Below, piece by piece: positions 1 through 8,235 of a DNA stretch of 22,219 bases. Below the pieces are notes generated by a model. The model was not told where the DNA came from. It saw only the letters and a program-made list of their open reading frames with translations, and ran no database searches. Each line of letters begins with the position of its first letter. Position 1 is the first letter of the stretch. Position numbers and translations under genes: made by a program. Source of the DNA: a bacterium. GTDB taxonomy: Bacteria > Planctomycetota > J058 > JAJDCP01. The DNA lies in assembly GCA_030428695.1 (NCBI GenBank), contig JAUIEM010000137.1:1-22219 (forward strand), in the 5' to 3' direction.

Positions 1-1013
<1,013 letters not shown>

Positions 1014-1023
1014 CCGCTGCCCC

Positions 1024-1653
1024 TCAGTCGGTGAGCGGCAGCCCGAGCATCGCGAACGCCTGGGTGACCAGGTGGTCCTCGACCGCCGCGAGGGGATCGT
1101 CGACGCCCGCGCCGACCACCGCCGCGAGCTCTTCGGGGGCGGCGAGCGCGTAGCGCGAGAACAGCGCCTGGAGGCTGTGGATGGCGAGCCGCAGGCGCAG
1201 GCCCGGCAGCGGGCTCAGGGGCGCGAGCAGGGCGCCGACCTCGTCGAGGAAGGGAAGCAGCACACGCTCGCGCCAGCGCGTGTCGAGGGCGCCGGTGTCG
1301 ATCACCGTCCGCAGGTTCAGCCGGATCGCGGCGCGCCGCGTGCAGGCGAAGCGGAAGATCCGGCGCAGCGCCCCGTCGAGCAGGGCGCGCAGGTCCTGGG
1401 GCGCGGCTTCGTTGCCCGGCCACAGCTCGGCGCGCAGGCCCTCGAGCTCCGCCGAGGTGTGCGCGACGCAGGCGTCGTAGAGCTGCTCCTTGGCGCCGTA
1501 GTAGTGGTGGACGCAGGCCTGGCTGACGCCGGCGCGGCGAGCGATCGCGCGCATCGGGGTCGAGCCCCGCCCACGCTCGGCGAAGAGCGCGGTCGCCGCC
1601 TCGAGGATGCGCCGCCGGGTCGCCTCGGCGTCGGCCTTCACGGGGCGCGCCAT
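1024..1653 (-). CDS. TetR/AcrR-family transcriptional regulator
   Basis: A 209-residue protein with the standard TetR layout. The N-terminal three-helix DNA-binding domain covers about residues 10-57, with RRRILEAATALFAERG as helix 1 and MRAIARRAGVSQACVHHYYG as the helix-turn-helix. An all-helical ligand-binding and dimerisation domain of about 150 residues follows. Family length is typically 190-220. The ATG at 1653 overlaps the stop of the upstream hydroxylase gene by one base (TGATG), so the two are translationally coupled. TetR proteins usually repress neighbouring genes and are released by a small hydrophobic ligand. The natural target is the palindrome at 2613-2630 in front of the hydroxylase gene, which would make this an autoregulated pair. 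The inducing ligand cannot be read from sequence; a lipid or sterol-like molecule would fit the partner. Confidence 0.9.
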   Translation of the reverse strand: MARPVKADAEATRRRILEAATALFAERGRGSTPMRAIARRAGVSQACVHHYYGAKEQLYDACVAHTSAELEGLRAELWPGNEAAPQDLRALLDGALRRIFRFACTRRAAIRLNLRTVIDTGALDTRWRERVLLPFLDEVGALLAPLSPLPGLRLRLAIHSLQALFSRYALAAPEELAAVVGAGVDDPLAAVEDHLVTQAFAMLGLPLTD

Positions 1654-2567
1654 CAGCCGACTTCGACCGGCTCGGGCTCCCGCAGCAGCGGCCGCCAGCG
1701 CAGGGGCGAGGCGAGGTGGGCCCAGACGTTGGTCGTGAAGTCCATCTCGTCGAGGCCGGTCTCGGCCGGGGGCTCGCGGTCGGCGGGCAGGTACCAGGTG
1801 CCGAAGACAAGGTCCCAGACGATCAGGTTGTTGCCGAAGTTGTGCTGGCCTTCCTCGAAGACCCGGGAGTGGTGCCAGCGGTGCAGCTCCGGCGAGGCGA
1901 GCAGGTAGTTCCACCAGCCGCTCCGGGTGCGGAAGTCGGCGTGCTGCCAGAAGCCGGTCAGGGCCGTGAAGACCGTGTGCAGGAGGAGGACGTCCTCCCC
2001 CGCCCCGAGCAGGACGAGCGGAAGCAGCGTCAGCATGCTCGTGCCGATCGCGTTGAACGGGTGGTTGCGGCCCGACGCGAGCACGTACAGCCGCGCGGTG
2101 CTGTGGTGCAGGGCGTGGATGCGCCACATCCAGTCGCGCAGGTGACAGACCCGGTGCAGAGCGTAGGCGCCGAACTCGCCGATCACCAGGGCGAGGGCGA
2201 CCTGCGCCGCGAGGGGCCAGCCGCTCGGCCAGAGCCCGCTCCCCCACCAGGCGCTGAGGGTGCTTGCGGCGTAGTAGACCGCGCCGAAGGTCAGGGTCTT
2301 GAGCAGGGTCGGGAACAGCCCGGTCAGGGCGGTGTGGACGAGGTCGGCGCGGACGGTCGCGGCGCTCGGCCTCCAGCCCTCTCCGCCGAGCGGGTGGCGG
2401 CGCTCGAGCCAGGCGATCACGGCGAGGCCGAGCAGTATCGGTGGGGCGATCGCGAGGAGCGGCGGCAGCCAGGTGCTCAACAGCCCGGCCAGGGCGGTAC
2501 CGCCGAACAGGGTCAGCGGGTAGGCGTGACGGTGGACCCAGGGTTCGCGTGCAGCGGTGGTCGACAT
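1653..2567 (-). CDS. Sterol desaturase / fatty acid hydroxylase family membrane protein
   Basis: A 304-residue integral membrane protein of the fatty-acid-hydroxylase superfamily, di-iron enzymes that hydroxylate or desaturate lipid chains and sterols. The histidine clusters that bind the two irons are present: HRVCH (138-142), HALHH (151-155) and HRWHH (229-233), with further histidines at 169, 209 and 242. Hydrophobic segments lie at about 15-55, 76-106, 118-137 and 172-207, placing the His boxes on the cytoplasmic face as in the family. The ATG at 2567 has an AAGGAG-type ribosome site at the expected distance. The gene is first in a two-gene unit with the overlapping TetR regulator and has an operator-like palindrome about 50 bp upstream. 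Substrate is unknown; candidates are membrane lipids, carotenoids or hopanoid/sterol-like molecules. Confidence 0.88.
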   Translation of the reverse strand: MSTTAAREPWVHRHAYPLTLFGGTALAGLLSTWLPPLLAIAPPILLGLAVIAWLERRHPLGGEGWRPSAATVRADLVHTALTGLFPTLLKTLTFGAVYYAASTLSAWWGSGLWPSGWPLAAQVALALVIGEFGAYALHRVCHLRDWMWRIHALHHSTARLYVLASGRNHPFNAIGTSMLTLLPLVLLGAGEDVLLLHTVFTALTGFWQHADFRTRSGWWNYLLASPELHRWHHSRVFEEGQHNFGNNLIVWDLVFGTWYLPADREPPAETGLDEMDFTTNVWAHLASPLRWRPLLREPEPVEVG

Positions 2568-2612
2568 CGAGACGTCTCCTTCGGTGTGCTGGCGGAGAGC
2601 CTACCACAGAAC

Positions 2613-2630
2613 TAACTGATCGAACAGTTA
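2613..2630. promoter_or_regulatory. Probable TetR operator (inverted repeat)
   Basis: TAACTG and CAGTTA face each other across ATCGAA. The 18-bp site is palindromic except for the A/A pair at 2619/2624. The size matches operators of short-site TetR regulators. It lies 46 bp upstream of the hydroxylase start, where the promoter of the hydroxylase-tetR unit should be, so binding would block transcription and autoregulate the TetR gene. The site is also AT-rich compared with its surroundings. It is unproven but well placed. Confidence 0.7.
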
Positions 2631-2798
2631 TTTCTAGATCCCGAGAAGATCTGCTCGCGTGGACACCGAGCGTACAGGCCTGCGCAGCCGCTGCCCGGCG
2701 TACGTCCTGCTGTTTGCGGATGTCGGGCGCCAGGCCGCGCCTCGTCCCCATCCCCTGCCTGGCATGGAATCTGCTCGCCCACGCCACCGGAGGATTCC

Positions 2799-3161
2799 AT
2801 GAAGACCACACCCTGGCGACGGATCGTGCTCTGGCTGCTACTGCTCCTGGCGGTGATCTTCCACCGCCCCCTGTCGGTCGCGGCCATCCGCGGCTACCAA
2901 CGCTTCCTCTCCCCCTACAAGGGCTACCACTGTGCCTACGGAGCCTACTACCAGGGCGGCGCGAGCTGCTCGGAGTACGGTCGCCGCAGCATCGAACGCT
3001 TCGGACTGGTCGAGGGCGGGCTGATGCTGCGCGCCCGCTTCGACGAGTGCGCCTTCGCCGCTTCGCGGCTCCGCGCCGTCGCGGCCCAGCAGAAGTGCGG
3101 GACGTGGAAGAGCAGCGGCTGCTGTGAGGGCAGCGGTGACATCTATCTATCCTGCGACTGA
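2799..3161 (+). CDS. YidD-like membrane protein insertion efficiency factor family protein
   Basis: A 120-residue protein. Residues 8-22 form a hydrophobic N-terminal segment that may be a signal anchor. It is followed by AAIRGYQRFLSPYKG and ASCSEYGRRSIERFGLVEG, which match the YidD/DUF37 core (I/LRxYQRFISP then CSEYxxxAIxxHGxxKG). YidD is a small inner-membrane-associated protein that helps the YidC insertase in many bacteria. This version differs from the usual form: the short Cys-to-Cys loop is expanded with Tyr and Gly (HCAYGAYYQGG), there are extra C-terminal cysteines (KCG, GCC, SCD), and the gene is not in the usual rpmH-rnpA-yidC neighbourhood. It may therefore be a diverged paralogue. 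The ATG has GGAGG 5 nt upstream. Family assignment is from motif only. Confidence 0.65.
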   Translation: MKTTPWRRIVLWLLLLLAVIFHRPLSVAAIRGYQRFLSPYKGYHCAYGAYYQGGASCSEYGRRSIERFGLVEGGLMLRARFDECAFAASRLRAVAAQQKCGTWKSSGCCEGSGDIYLSCD

Positions 3162-3185
3162 GGGTTCGGCCTCCGCGTCCCAATC

Positions 3186-3194
3186 TGCTACACT
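3186..3194 (+). promoter_or_regulatory. Candidate extended -10 element before the STAS gene
   Basis: TGC followed by TACACT (3189-3194) makes an extended -10 about 34 bp before the start codon of the STAS protein. A poor -35 match (TTCGGC at 3165-3170) lies 18 bp upstream. Similar TACACT or TACAAT elements precede two other genes in this window. The prediction rests on the -10 alone. Confidence 0.4.
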
Positions 3195-3227
3195 GGGCGC
3201 GACCCCGGACACGAGGAGACCGTCCCC

Positions 3228-3944
3228 ATGCCCCGCGTCAGCTTCGCCCTCAAGGCGCGCTTCTACCAGGGCCTCGTCGGCATCCTCGAGCTCTCCGGCC
3301 ACAGCGAGTCCGACCCGCAGGCGGCGGTGACCGTCGGCCGCGCGGTCGCTTCCTGCCTCGGGAAGGGCGCGCGTCACCTGGTGTACGACGTCGCGCACGC
3401 AGAGTGGCTGACCGTCGACGTCATCGGCGAGCTCGTCGCGGATGTCATCCGCGTCAGCAACTCCGGCGGCCACGTCGTCTTCTGTGGAGCGCAGGGTGGG
3501 GTCGCGGTCCTGCTCCGCGACCTCGGCGTGCTCGAGTACGTCCAGTCCTTCCCTACCCAGAAGGACGCCCTGCTCGCGATCGCCCGCAGCCCCCGGCAGA
3601 GCACCGTCGAGCCCCGGACGCTGCCGCGCTTCGCCCTACGGCGAGAGGAACAAGCCGGCGCGGTCGTGTTCAGCCCCTCCGGCGCGCTCCACGCCGACGC
3701 GGCGACGCAGATGTCCCAGGCGGTCCAGCAGGAGCTCGCGGCGGGACGCGGCGTCGTGATCGAGGGCAGCGCGCTGACCCACCTCGACAGCGACAGCATG
3801 GCGACCCTGATCCACCTCGGCGTGACTTCCGGGGACAAGGTCCAGCTCGCGACCGTCTGGGGCGCCCCCGGCGCGATGTTCGAGGCGATGCCGATCATGA
3901 CGATCCATCCGACCGTCGAGGATGCATTGAAGGCGCTGGGCTGA
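3228..3944 (+). CDS. Tandem STAS-domain protein (anti-sigma factor antagonist-like)
   Basis: A 238-residue soluble protein that reads as two STAS domains in tandem, about residues 8-120 and 140-238. Both halves show the strand-helix pattern of anti-anti-sigma factors: LVYDVAHAEWLTVDVIGEL in the first and VVIEGSALTHLDSDSMATL in the second. In SpoIIAA-type proteins a Ser or Thr between the conserved Asp and Gly is phosphorylated by a partner kinase to switch binding. The first half has no Ser there and ends in Asp-Val-Ile, while the second keeps serines at 188 and 190. Only the second half could be a classic switch. No anti-sigma kinase or sigma factor gene is adjacent. The ATG has GAGGAG 9 nt upstream. 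The gene is probably monocistronic and converges on the next gene with a 9-nt gap. Confidence 0.75.
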   Translation: MPRVSFALKARFYQGLVGILELSGHSESDPQAAVTVGRAVASCLGKGARHLVYDVAHAEWLTVDVIGELVADVIRVSNSGGHVVFCGAQGGVAVLLRDLGVLEYVQSFPTQKDALLAIARSPRQSTVEPRTLPRFALRREEQAGAVVFSPSGALHADAATQMSQAVQQELAAGRGVVIEGSALTHLDSDSMATLIHLGVTSGDKVQLATVWGAPGAMFEAMPIMTIHPTVEDALKALG

Positions 3945-3953
3945 GCGCCGGGA

Positions 3954-5924
3954 TCACTCGCGGGGCAGCTCGAAGACCTGCTCGACCACCTCCCCCACTC
4001 CGACGACGACCTCTGCGACCTGCTCGTTGCCGATGAAGAGCTGGTACGTCGCTCCGCACAGTCCGCCGAAGGCGAAGTTCCCGTCGACATCGCTCTCCGC
4101 GTTGTGGCCGACGCTCCGCACCACGCTATCGCGCAGCCGCAGGCGCCGTCCGGCCACCGGCGTCCCGTCCGGGTACACCAGCCGCCCCTCGTAGCGCGCC
4201 GGCGGTCCCAGCGGCAGCAACAGCGGGCCGACGTCCTCCGCTCCCGGCGGCACCTCGACGACGAGCCGCGCGACCCGGTCGCCGGCGTCGCTCCGGGCGA
4301 ACAGCACGTAGCTGCCGGGGTCGACCCCCCCGATGCGGAACTGGCCGCCCTCGCTGCGGGCCCGGCGTCCGAGGCGGCCGGTCACCACCAGCTCGACGGC
4401 GACCTCCTCGGCCAGCGGCAGGTCCTGCAGCGAGCCGAACACCGCCGACTTGCGAGGGGCCGTGAGGTCGACGTCGATGCGCTCCTCGCCGACCTCGAGG
4501 TCGAGCTCGACCGCGGGCACATCGGCCAGGGAGCGAGCACGCACCCGCCAGCGCCCGGGCAGCACCGGCCCGATGCGGTAGCGACCCCGCTCGTCGGTCG
4601 AGGCGAGGGTGTCGAACAGCGGCAGCCCGTCGTCGGACTCGAGCATCACGACCGCCGAGAACAGCGGCTCCCCGTCCGCGTCCGCGACCCTCCCGGCGAT
4701 CGAGCCCCCCGGCCCGAGACGCAACGTGACCTCGACCGGCGTCGGCCCCGGCCCGAGCTCCCGCTGGGCGAGGGCGAGGCGGTCGCCCGCCCGGGCCGCG
4801 ATCACGACCGCACCAGGGCTGACCGCCACCGCCCGCCAGCGCCCCTCGCCGTCGCTGCGCAGCTGGACGGTCTCCCCCTTCCCGCCCCGCACCCGGACCT
4901 CGGCCCGGGCCACCGGCTCCCCTTCCGCGTCGAGGACCACCCCCCCCACCATCGCCGCCGGCTCGAGGGAAAACTCGATGGCGACCTCGGCGTCCGGGGG
5001 CACGAACAGCGAGCGGCTCGCGCTCATCCAGCCCGCCGCGCTCGCCGTGATACGCAGGCGGGTGTCCGCCTGCAGACCGACCAGCCGGAAGCGCCCGTCG
5101 AAGCCGGTCCGCCGTGCCCTGGACAGGAGCACCCCCGGGGGCCGGGGGCTGACCGTCACGCCCTCGAGGGTCACGCCCTCCGCCGAGCGCACCACCCCGG
5201 ACACCGCGGCGCCGCGTCGCAGCTGCAGCTCGAAGCCCTCGCGGCGCTCGTCGGCGGCGAGCTCGAGCTCGACGCCGATGTGCGGATGCAGCTCGCTCTC
5301 GGCCTCGACCCGTAGCGTCCCGGCCTGCAGGCCGGCGACCGCGAAGCTCCCGTCCTCGCCGGCCTGGAGACGCTGCCGACGGCCGACGGCGGGGCCGACC
5401 GCCAGCTGCGCGGACGCGACCGGCCGGCCGTCCGGGTCGAGGATGCGCCCGGCCAGGAACGCGCCCGGGGGATCCTCTGACGGCGCGTCGGGATCCCGCG
5501 CGGAGGGTGTTTCCCCCCCCGCCTCCCCGTCGGCGCGGGAGGCGGACGGGTCGCGGGCAGGCGGAACCGTGGGAACCGTGGGTAACTCGGGGGGCCGCAC
5601 GACGGGCGCGCTGCCCGCGCCCGTCTCCCCCACAGGTCCTGCCGGGCTCGACACCGGGCGGGGGGCCGAGGTCTCCCGCGCCCCGGCAGCTCCGGCGGCC
5701 TCGTCGCGGTGCGTCCGGGGCGGCTCGACGGCCATGACCGGGGGCGCTGGCTCCCCGGGAAGCGACGCTCCGGCCGCGGGATCCGCTTCCGCGCGTGCGC
5801 CCCGCGCCGCGCGGTCGGCGCTGTCGGGCACGGGCGGGAGCGGCCGCAGCGCGATGACGCTGAACAGCCCGACCAACGCGAGCAGGGTCAGCGCCCAGAC
5901 CAGCCCCTCGGCGACACGTGTCAC
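3954..5924 (-). CDS. Membrane-anchored protein with six carboxypeptidase-regulatory-like (Ig-fold) repeats
   Basis: A 656-residue protein. Residues 7-27 form an N-terminal membrane anchor or signal segment. A disordered Pro/Ala/Glu-rich stretch covers about 30-152. Six repeats follow with a period of 82-86 residues, beginning near 155, 240, 325, 408, 494 and 576. Most units begin with a G-R/V-V/I-x-D/A-x-x-G-x-P pattern and contain a D-G-x-F/Y-x-x-x-x-x-x-P/A-G stretch, the signature of the carboxypeptidase regulatory-like (CarboxypepD_reg) beta-sandwich. The fifth is the most degenerate. There is no enzymatic domain, so a structural or binding role outside the cytoplasmic membrane is likely. 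The start is GTG at 5924. It follows the pseudokinase gene by 34 nt and is probably co-transcribed with it. No sorting signal is visible at the C terminus. Confidence 0.8.
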   Translation of the reverse strand: MTRVAEGLVWALTLLALVGLFSVIALRPLPPVPDSADRAARGARAEADPAAGASLPGEPAPPVMAVEPPRTHRDEAAGAAGARETSAPRPVSSPAGPVGETGAGSAPVVRPPELPTVPTVPPARDPSASRADGEAGGETPSARDPDAPSEDPPGAFLAGRILDPDGRPVASAQLAVGPAVGRRQRLQAGEDGSFAVAGLQAGTLRVEAESELHPHIGVELELAADERREGFELQLRRGAAVSGVVRSAEGVTLEGVTVSPRPPGVLLSRARRTGFDGRFRLVGLQADTRLRITASAAGWMSASRSLFVPPDAEVAIEFSLEPAAMVGGVVLDAEGEPVARAEVRVRGGKGETVQLRSDGEGRWRAVAVSPGAVVIAARAGDRLALAQRELGPGPTPVEVTLRLGPGGSIAGRVADADGEPLFSAVVMLESDDGLPLFDTLASTDERGRYRIGPVLPGRWRVRARSLADVPAVELDLEVGEERIDVDLTAPRKSAVFGSLQDLPLAEEVAVELVVTGRLGRRARSEGGQFRIGGVDPGSYVLFARSDAGDRVARLVVEVPPGAEDVGPLLLPLGPPARYEGRLVYPDGTPVAGRRLRLRDSVVRSVGHNAESDVDGNFAFGGLCGATYQLFIGNEQVAEVVVGVGEVVEQVFELPRE

Positions 5925-5958
5925 GGCCCCGCCCTCTGCGCGGCGGTACGCCGTTCGG

Positions 5959-8091
5959 CTACGCCCACGTCTTGAGCTCCGGCAGGAGGTGCCGCACGCG
6001 GCGTTCGTAGAGGATGCCGCCCGCGAGCACCGCCAGGCCGAAGCCGAGCAGCAGGAGGGCGAGCGGTACGTGGTCGTACAGCTTCGCGAAGTACTGGATC
6101 CAGAGGTTGACCAGCAACAGCACGGTCGCGACCAGCACCAGGGCCGCGCGCCGGCTGACCACGCCGAGCACCAGCACCAGCACGCCGCCGCCGAGGATGA
6201 CGAGCGGGTAGAAGAAGTCGTCGGTCTCGGTCAGCGACAGCACGGTGAAGACGAAGCCGAAGAGCGAGAGGCCGGCCACCTCGAGCAGCCGGTAGTCGGT
6301 CTTCCGCTCCGCATCGCGGGAGAACAGCCAGCCGAGCCCGACCAGGCCCAGGGACAGGCCGAGCACCAGCTCGAGATAGGCGAAGGCACCCGTCACCATC
6401 GCCTGCGGCGAGCGCATCGCGTCCTCCATCAGCGCGAAGCCCGCCTCGCCTCCGCAGTGCGCGAGCGCGAGGATGGCGAGAGCGCAGGTCGACTGGGCGA
6501 GCCCGACCAGGACGAACAGGCTGCGCAGGGCCGTCCGCTCCCGTAGCGCCGGGAGCTGGAAGGCCGCCGTGATCGTCAAGAGCCCGAGCCCGACGGCGAC
6601 CAGCGTGAAGACCAGCTCGTCGTTGCGGACCAGGGCCTCGACGTTCGGGACCAGCACGGCGAGCAGCAAGGCGACACCGCAGGAGAACGCGAAGTACGGC
6701 TGCCGGACCCGCCGGAAGGCCGGGAGCGCGACCAACAGGGCGACGGCGTAGGGCCACGCGATCCCGAACAGCGGGGCCCCTTCCCCCGGATCGACCAGGA
6801 CCAGCCCGAGCACCGCGCTCGCCAGCGCGGCGAAGACCGCGACCAGGGCGTAGGGCACCCCGACCCGCAGGCCGGCGAGCCGATGGGCCAGCGCCGCGAC
6901 ACCCGCGGCTCCGACGGCGACCAGACCGGTGTAGAGCGCTGGGCCGACGTCCGTCCCGCTCGACAGCGAGGCACCGAGCGCCCCGGCGAACACACAGAAG
7001 CCGGCCGCCGACAGCAGACCGAGGGTCGCCGAGCGCAGGCGCAGGGCGGCCCCGAGGCCGAGCGCGGTGATCAGCCCCGCCGCCACGGTCCACGGCTCCG
7101 GCTCGTCGTCGAGGCGCATCTCGATCAGCAGGAAGGCCGCATCGGCCCACAGCAGCTGAGAGCCGAGGGCGAGCAGCGCCAGGCCGCTGCGGCCGAAGCC
7201 CCGCGCGCGCAGCGCGAAGCCGCCGACGACCATGCCGAGGGTCAACACCAGGAGCAACAGGAAGCGGCCGCTGTCGCCGAGGAAGTCCCAGCTGACCACG
7301 ACCACCCCGACCGCGCCCACGAAGGCGAAGATGCCGCCGAGGATCAACAGAAGCACGAGGATGCCCGACATCGAGCTCTCCTCGCGCGGCTTCTCCGGCA
7401 GACGCTGCGGGCCGCCCGCCCTTGCGGGCCCGAGGCTGGCGAGCTGCTGCTCGAGCGCCGCGCGCAGCTTTCCGAGCGGGGGGCGGCATGAGGGGTCGGC
7501 GCGCAGCGCCTGGTGCAGCACCAGATGGGGGCCGCGGGCGAAGGGCTCCATGTCCTGCAGCGGATGGATCTGCCCGAGGGGCGGCCGCTCGGCGATCAGC
7601 CCGAAGGCGAGGGCCGCCAGGGCGTAGACGTCCGCCGCCGGCTCCGGTGACCGGCCGTCGAGCACCTCCGGGGCGAACCAGGCGACCGCCTCGGCCTCCG
7701 CCCCCTGCGCGAGCCGCCAGCGCAGCACGCCGAGGGCGTCCCGGCCCGGCGCCGCGCACAGCAGGGTCTCATCGCCCCGCACCCGCACGGTCTCCGGACG
7801 CAGGTCGCCGCACACCTGTCCGTCGGCGTGCCAGGCCGCGAGCTGGCGCGCGACGGCGCACAGCGCCTCGAGGCCGCGCCGCGGGCCGAGCGCCGCGGTG
7901 AGCGGGCGGCTGTCCCCCAGCGCACAGGGGTAGCGCAGCTCTCCGTCTTCCCCGGCCTCGGGGAGCACCAGGGCCAGGCCCTCGTCGGCCGGCTCCTGTG
8001 GCGACGGCTGCCCCAGACAGGCGACCAGGGCGGCATCGACCACCTCTCGCGAGCCCGCCTCGTCCATGCCGGCGCCGAACACACCTTCCAT
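5959..8091 (-). CDS. Pseudokinase domain fused to a polytopic DUF2157-like membrane protein
   Basis: A 710-residue protein in two parts. Residues 1-220 read like the C-lobe of a eukaryotic-type kinase: CGDLRPET (94-101) stands where HRDLKPEN is expected, APEVLDG is at 140-146, DVYALAALAFGLIAERPP is at 154-171, and an Arg in the subdomain XI position is at 203. The glycine loop, the VAIK lysine, the Asn of the catalytic loop and DFG are all missing, so it should not phosphorylate. Residues about 243-700 contain 12 to 14 hydrophobic segments. The first of these resemble DUF2157-type predicted membrane proteins (glycine-rich helix, then WD, then alternating helices). An ATG at codon 241 has its own strong ribosome site, so a separate membrane polypeptide may also be made. 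Start choice: the ATG at 8091 follows a G-rich tract (GGGGGG). The carboxypeptidase-repeat gene follows 34 nt downstream. Confidence 0.72.
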   Translation of the reverse strand: MEGVFGAGMDEAGSREVVDAALVACLGQPSPQEPADEGLALVLPEAGEDGELRYPCALGDSRPLTAALGPRRGLEALCAVARQLAAWHADGQVCGDLRPETVRVRGDETLLCAAPGRDALGVLRWRLAQGAEAEAVAWFAPEVLDGRSPEPAADVYALAALAFGLIAERPPLGQIHPLQDMEPFARGPHLVLHQALRADPSCRPPLGKLRAALEQQLASLGPARAGGPQRLPEKPREESSMSGILVLLLILGGIFAFVGAVGVVVVSWDFLGDSGRFLLLLVLTLGMVVGGFALRARGFGRSGLALLALGSQLLWADAAFLLIEMRLDDEPEPWTVAAGLITALGLGAALRLRSATLGLLSAAGFCVFAGALGASLSSGTDVGPALYTGLVAVGAAGVAALAHRLAGLRVGVPYALVAVFAALASAVLGLVLVDPGEGAPLFGIAWPYAVALLVALPAFRRVRQPYFAFSCGVALLLAVLVPNVEALVRNDELVFTLVAVGLGLLTITAAFQLPALRERTALRSLFVLVGLAQSTCALAILALAHCGGEAGFALMEDAMRSPQAMVTGAFAYLELVLGLSLGLVGLGWLFSRDAERKTDYRLLEVAGLSLFGFVFTVLSLTETDDFFYPLVILGGGVLVLVLGVVSRRAALVLVATVLLLVNLWIQYFAKLYDHVPLALLLLGFGLAVLAGGILYERRVRHLLPELKTWA
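7369..7384 (-). promoter_or_regulatory. Internal ribosome-binding site and in-frame ATG
   Basis: On the minus strand GAGGAG lies 6 nt before an ATG (7371-7369) that is codon 241 of the fusion gene. It falls exactly at the junction between the kinase-like part and the first membrane helix. It is one of the best Shine-Dalgarno matches in the window. It could initiate a 470-residue membrane protein without the pseudokinase part. Confidence 0.45.
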
Positions 8092-8180
8092 CTGCGTTCC
8101 CCCCAGGACTCCAGCTTCGCATGGTGAGCCCGGTCCTGCAACTCCGGCCCGCAGGTGGGGAGATCCGACAGCCCGCTTCC

Positions 8181-8209
8181 TTGGTTCCGCTCGCCCGCCA
8201 CACTACAAT
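8181..8209 (+). promoter_or_regulatory. Sigma-70-like promoter of the PolX/PHP gene
   Basis: TTGGTT (8181-8186), a 17-bp spacer and TACAAT (8204-8209) form a good housekeeping-type promoter. It is 26 bp upstream of the GTG start at 8236. The frame is open further upstream, but the promoter sits inside that extension, which supports the shorter start. Confidence 0.6.
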
Positions 8210-8235
8210 CGCAGGACGACCCGAGGAGGAGTCCC

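Noticed and set aside
1024..3183. A 719-codon minus-strand open frame covering the TetR gene and far upstream
   Set aside because: Only its last 209 codons are a real protein; the rest is an Arg/Pro/Ser-rich shadow of the hydroxylase and YidD-like genes in other frames.
4609..6546. A 645-codon plus-strand open frame
   Set aside because: It is antisense to the carboxypeptidase-repeat and pseudokinase genes, with Ser/Arg/Pro-rich composition and no domain, a common artefact in very GC-rich DNA.
5921..7759. A 612-codon minus-strand frame overlapping the pseudokinase fusion
   Set aside because: Gly/Arg/Pro-rich with no hydrophobic pattern, whereas the competing frame encodes well-formed membrane helices.
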